The notes under the pieces: model-generated
The model's database searches: none
What the model was told of the DNA's origin: nothing
The model's input: only the letters and a program-made list of their open reading frames with translations
Source: Dromaius novaehollandiae
Lineage: Eukaryota > Chordata > Aves > Casuariiformes > Dromaiidae
Direction of reading: 5' to 3'
Length of the DNA: 64,000 nucleotides
NCBI RefSeq assembly: GCF_036370855.1
Contig: NC_088102.1
Span: forward strand, 71,991,601-72,055,600
Part shown: in pieces, positions 61,180 through 64,000 of the stretch
Position numbering within the stretch: the first letter of the stretch is position 1
Layout of the letters: the number at the start of each line of letters is the position of its first letter
Program-made: the position numbers and the translations under genes

Positions 61180-61290
61180 TGGTAGCAATTTATCCTCATT
61201 TTACATCTGGTGTAACAATGACCCAGAACACAAAAAAATGAGTGGGGCTCAAGACAGAAGCAGGCTTAGAGGTTAAAGCAGGGAGAGTCA
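61180..61290 (-). repeat. MIR-like fragment, reverse orientation
   Basis: TATCCTCATTTTACATCTGG, then ACCCAGAACACA, then GAGGTTAAAGCAGGGAGAG on plus. This resembles the reverse MIR order ATCCCCATTTTACAGATGAG / CAGAGAGGTTAAG. Weak but ordered. Confidence 0.45.
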
Positions 61291-62883
61291 GATTCATCAT
61301 ATCATAAATATTGAATTACTTGTCTGGTGGCTTTGATATAAATTAGCCAGGCTACTCACACAATCTGTAGTCTTCGTCCAGTTATACTATAAGATCCTAG
61401 TGCTAAACTTCCATTGCTTTCCCTAGGAAGGCTACATGTAGCCTAAGGTTGTGTATAGAGGTGGTGGAGTTAAATCATGGAGCAGGCACACTCACCTCTT
61501 TGCTGAGATATGGGGACACTGCGTAGCCCAAGGTACCTCAGCTTACCTATATCGTCTCTCCTCTACACCCTTGATTGAACAGATCTGGATACCAGGCTCC
61601 TTGAAGCAGAAAAGCTGTGTTGCTGCTCGTGACCTACGCTGCACCATGTGGGCTTGTCCCATGGCTCCACATGGTACTGATGCAAACAGTTCTTTACAAG
61701 AATTTCTTGGTTTCTAAGTGAGTGTCACTAAAAGCAATGCAAGCTCCTTATGCAGATTAGAAAAGGTTTTAAAAGATTTGAAAACCAAACTAAGCTAAAA
61801 TAAATATCTACAGTTCTTAAGTGTCCACATGAAAGGGTTTGCCATCCATGGTTTTCCATCAGTGAAACTAGCCATTAGGAAGGTTTGCCTCCCAGTCCTT
61901 GCTTAACTGTCTGCAAATCAACCCATGGGACTTTGCTGCTGCGTTGCCCTTTACATACTTCCAATACCTGCACGTTGATGCTGAGTCTTGTCTAACTGTG
62001 AACTTCACTACATTTATTTTGAATTTCTGTCTGTGTCAGCCAAGCCAGGCCGCAAAAGGAGTTTGGTGCATTCTGCAAAACTCGTCCCAAAGTTGTCATT
62101 ATTTATCTGAGCCATCAATTTCTTCTCTCAGCTTTCCTCCTGCCAGTGAGCTGACTCTCCTTGTCTAGTCTTATCTGCTTGTCCAGCCAGGAGAGTAACA
62201 CAGTACTGAGCTAACACATATGGCCTCTTGCAATGCATGGGGTGCTGATTTAAAGAAAACCCTTGAGCCTTTCTGAAACCCAGGGAATAAGAAAGAAATC
62301 TCATCCTCTCTCACCCTCCCCTATGGCACTTCTAGCTAAGCCTGCACAGAAGATTAAAACCTGAGTCACAGAACTGCCCAGCATCTTTCCAAACCCTGAA
62401 CTGGGTTCACAGCTGGCGCTGTGAAACTCAGCACCCGAGCAGCTCAAGCACCCTTCCTGCCCACAGCGGCTGCAGCATAGCTAGCAGAGCTACCTGCTGC
62501 GGTTAGCGTGCTTGCTTGCAGGTATCTGCGCTGCCTTTCCCCTCCTGGCTCTCAGCAGCGCACTTAACTCTCTTTCATACCTAGTCTGCCAAGCAGAACA
62601 TCATCTCCTTGAACACCATCTCCTCTTTTCTTGTCGCTCTCCTTCCCCTTTTCAGTCCCATGCTTTGGAGGGCACGAGCACGTGCTTATCTTTAAGCATC
62701 TCTGCAGCCCACTTGAGACTGAAAAGAAGGTGCTTTTCTGGCTTTCAGAAACTAAGCCTGTGTATACCGGTGTGAGGCTTTTTCTCCCCAGCCCTTTGTC
62801 TCCTCCTCTTCCCTCATTCATTCCATCACAAAGAAAATTTCTCCCTAATGGCCTGTTTCTCCACCTTTGCTCTTTCTTCTTTA

Positions 62884-62992
62884 TAGCTCATTACATCTAT
62901 TTATTCCTCCCTTCCCTCTCTGCCTCAGCCTCTGCCTGCCTACCCAGTCCTTCCCCTTCCAGCTCCCCCTCTCTGCCTCCCACACAGACAGC
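62884..62992. repeat. Pyrimidine-rich low-complexity tract
   Basis: About 110 bases dominated by CT-rich words (CCTTCCCTCTCTGCC, TCCCCCTCTCTGCC). Polypurine on minus. No gene is associated with certainty. Confidence 0.5.
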
Positions 62993-64000
62993 AGCACTTG
63001 AGAATAAGGTTTTGTGAGAAAGCGGCTTCATTCCCTCCTTCCCCCCATGTTGTTTCTTTGTTTAACAATCTGTGCCTTTTCAGGGAGGTTTTCACTTGCC
63101 AGCAGCTAACCAGCTCCTTCCCAGCCTGGGAAGAGGGAGCAGAGATAATGAAACCGGTGATCAAGAAGAAAAAGGAAAAGAAAAGCCCCCCAGATTCCTG
63201 CCACTGTGAGAAGCACACAGATACTACAATCCTCCTGGGCTGCTTCTGGCTGCTGCAGCTCTCAAGGTCAGTGCAGTAGGAGCCACCCAGTGCAACTGCT
63301 CCACAAGATAGCCCCAGCCAAGGCAACAGGGCCGACGTAAGTAATACAGCTTTCTCTGTCTCCTTGAAGGGCACTTTTCTGCCGCAGCCTCCCCAGCAAA
63401 TGCATCTATTCCTCCATCTCCTGTGGGTGCAGATGAAAGCTGCATCAGTCCTGCACTGAATGGAACAGATGAGTCATTTCTAGTTTTATTAGGACAGAAG
63501 GCCTGTCCTCTTCCCTCTGCAGTGACTGGCCCCATCCCCGAGCCTCATAATCTTCCTGTTACTGTTTCAAGTTAGCAAGAAAAGGCAGCAGCTTTGCAAG
63601 ATGGAGCAGCAGTACTGAATGTGGGATCTGGGCTGAGGCGGGAAGCTGCATCCCACAGATGTGCACAGGGTCACACACACCCAAAAATAGGGTCCCCCCT
63701 GTGAAAAGCAGGTCCTCAGATGCCACGCTGGCAGAGACTGTTGTGTTGTGTCAGCAGGCAAGAATTCGGCCGACACAGTGGGATTGTATATCAAGCCATG
63801 GGAAGAAGCACAGTCATCACAGCAAGATTTGGGCTATGCCCTGGGGGGAGTAAGACCTCCTTTCCCCACTCTCTTCTTCTGGGGCCCAGGCATCTCTATC
63901 CTTTCCCTGAGCAGGCAGGTAAGGTCCGAGTCCCATCTGGCCCCAAATCTCCCCTGTGCTGCCCAGGCAGGAGTGAAATGTCTTTCATATCAGTGCTATT

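Larger units (their letters stand above)
57333..64000 (-). other. Probable CEND1 intron 1 and upstream flank
   Basis: 6.7 kb with no coding exon that I recognise. The CEND1 non-coding first exon and promoter are expected here or just beyond, but I cannot place them. The region includes a C run at 58136-58152, fossil repeats at 58836 and 61185, and a pyrimidine-rich stretch at about 62884-62990. The next gene in mammals, SLC25A22, would lie to the right; no mitochondrial-carrier motif (Px[DE]xx[KR]) is evident. Confidence 0.4.

Noticed and set aside
1-64000. CRISPR arrays, bacterial operons, riboswitches, rRNA or intact transposons
   Set aside because: None seen; the spliced gene structure and composition are those of a vertebrate chromosome.

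Overview
This is a vertebrate nuclear window with spliced genes, GT-AG introns, AATAAA signals and a CpG-island promoter. The organism is most likely a sauropsid, and a bird is my best guess: introns are fairly compact, there are no mammalian-type Alu or L1 copies, and a few very decayed MIR-like, CR1-like and palindromic fossil repeats remain. I cannot name the species, and a crocodilian or turtle is not excluded. There are no operons, CRISPR arrays, insertion sequences or other prokaryotic features.

The layout follows the human 11p15.5 block TALDO1 - GATD1 - CEND1 in order and strand. (1) 489-2828, plus: the last four coding exons of transaldolase (TALDO1), whose 5' part lies off the left edge, with a polyA signal at 3106. 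(2) 7847-26804, plus: a 14-exon gene that I assembled by splice sites and reading phase. It encodes a 704-residue type I membrane protein with a signal peptide, a cysteine-rich N-terminal half, a ZP domain and a short tail. It belongs to an uncharacterised family I know from fish and amphibian genomes, and I know of no gene for it between TALDO1 and GATD1 in human. (3) 32050-39501, minus: complete GATD1 in seven coding exons, starting in a GC-rich island at about 39.4-39.9 kb. (4) 39.9-54.3 kb: about 14 kb with no gene I can support, holding fossil repeats and microsatellites. (5) 56752-57156, minus: the single coding exon of CEND1 (BM88), with a 5'UTR splice acceptor at 57332/57333. (6) 57.3-64 kb: probably CEND1 intron 1 and upstream sequence; no coding exon recognised.

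The genes do not form one pathway. TALDO1 is a pentose-phosphate enzyme, GATD1 a class I glutamine-amidotransferase-like protein, CEND1 a neuronal differentiation membrane protein, and the ZP gene encodes a probable secretory-pathway surface glycoprotein. The ZP gene is the most interesting item. It has phase-consistent exons, a probable GC-AG intron, a probable 24-base microexon, no obvious furin site before the membrane segment, and a cytoplasmic tyrosine motif that fits an ITIM or YxxPhi consensus.
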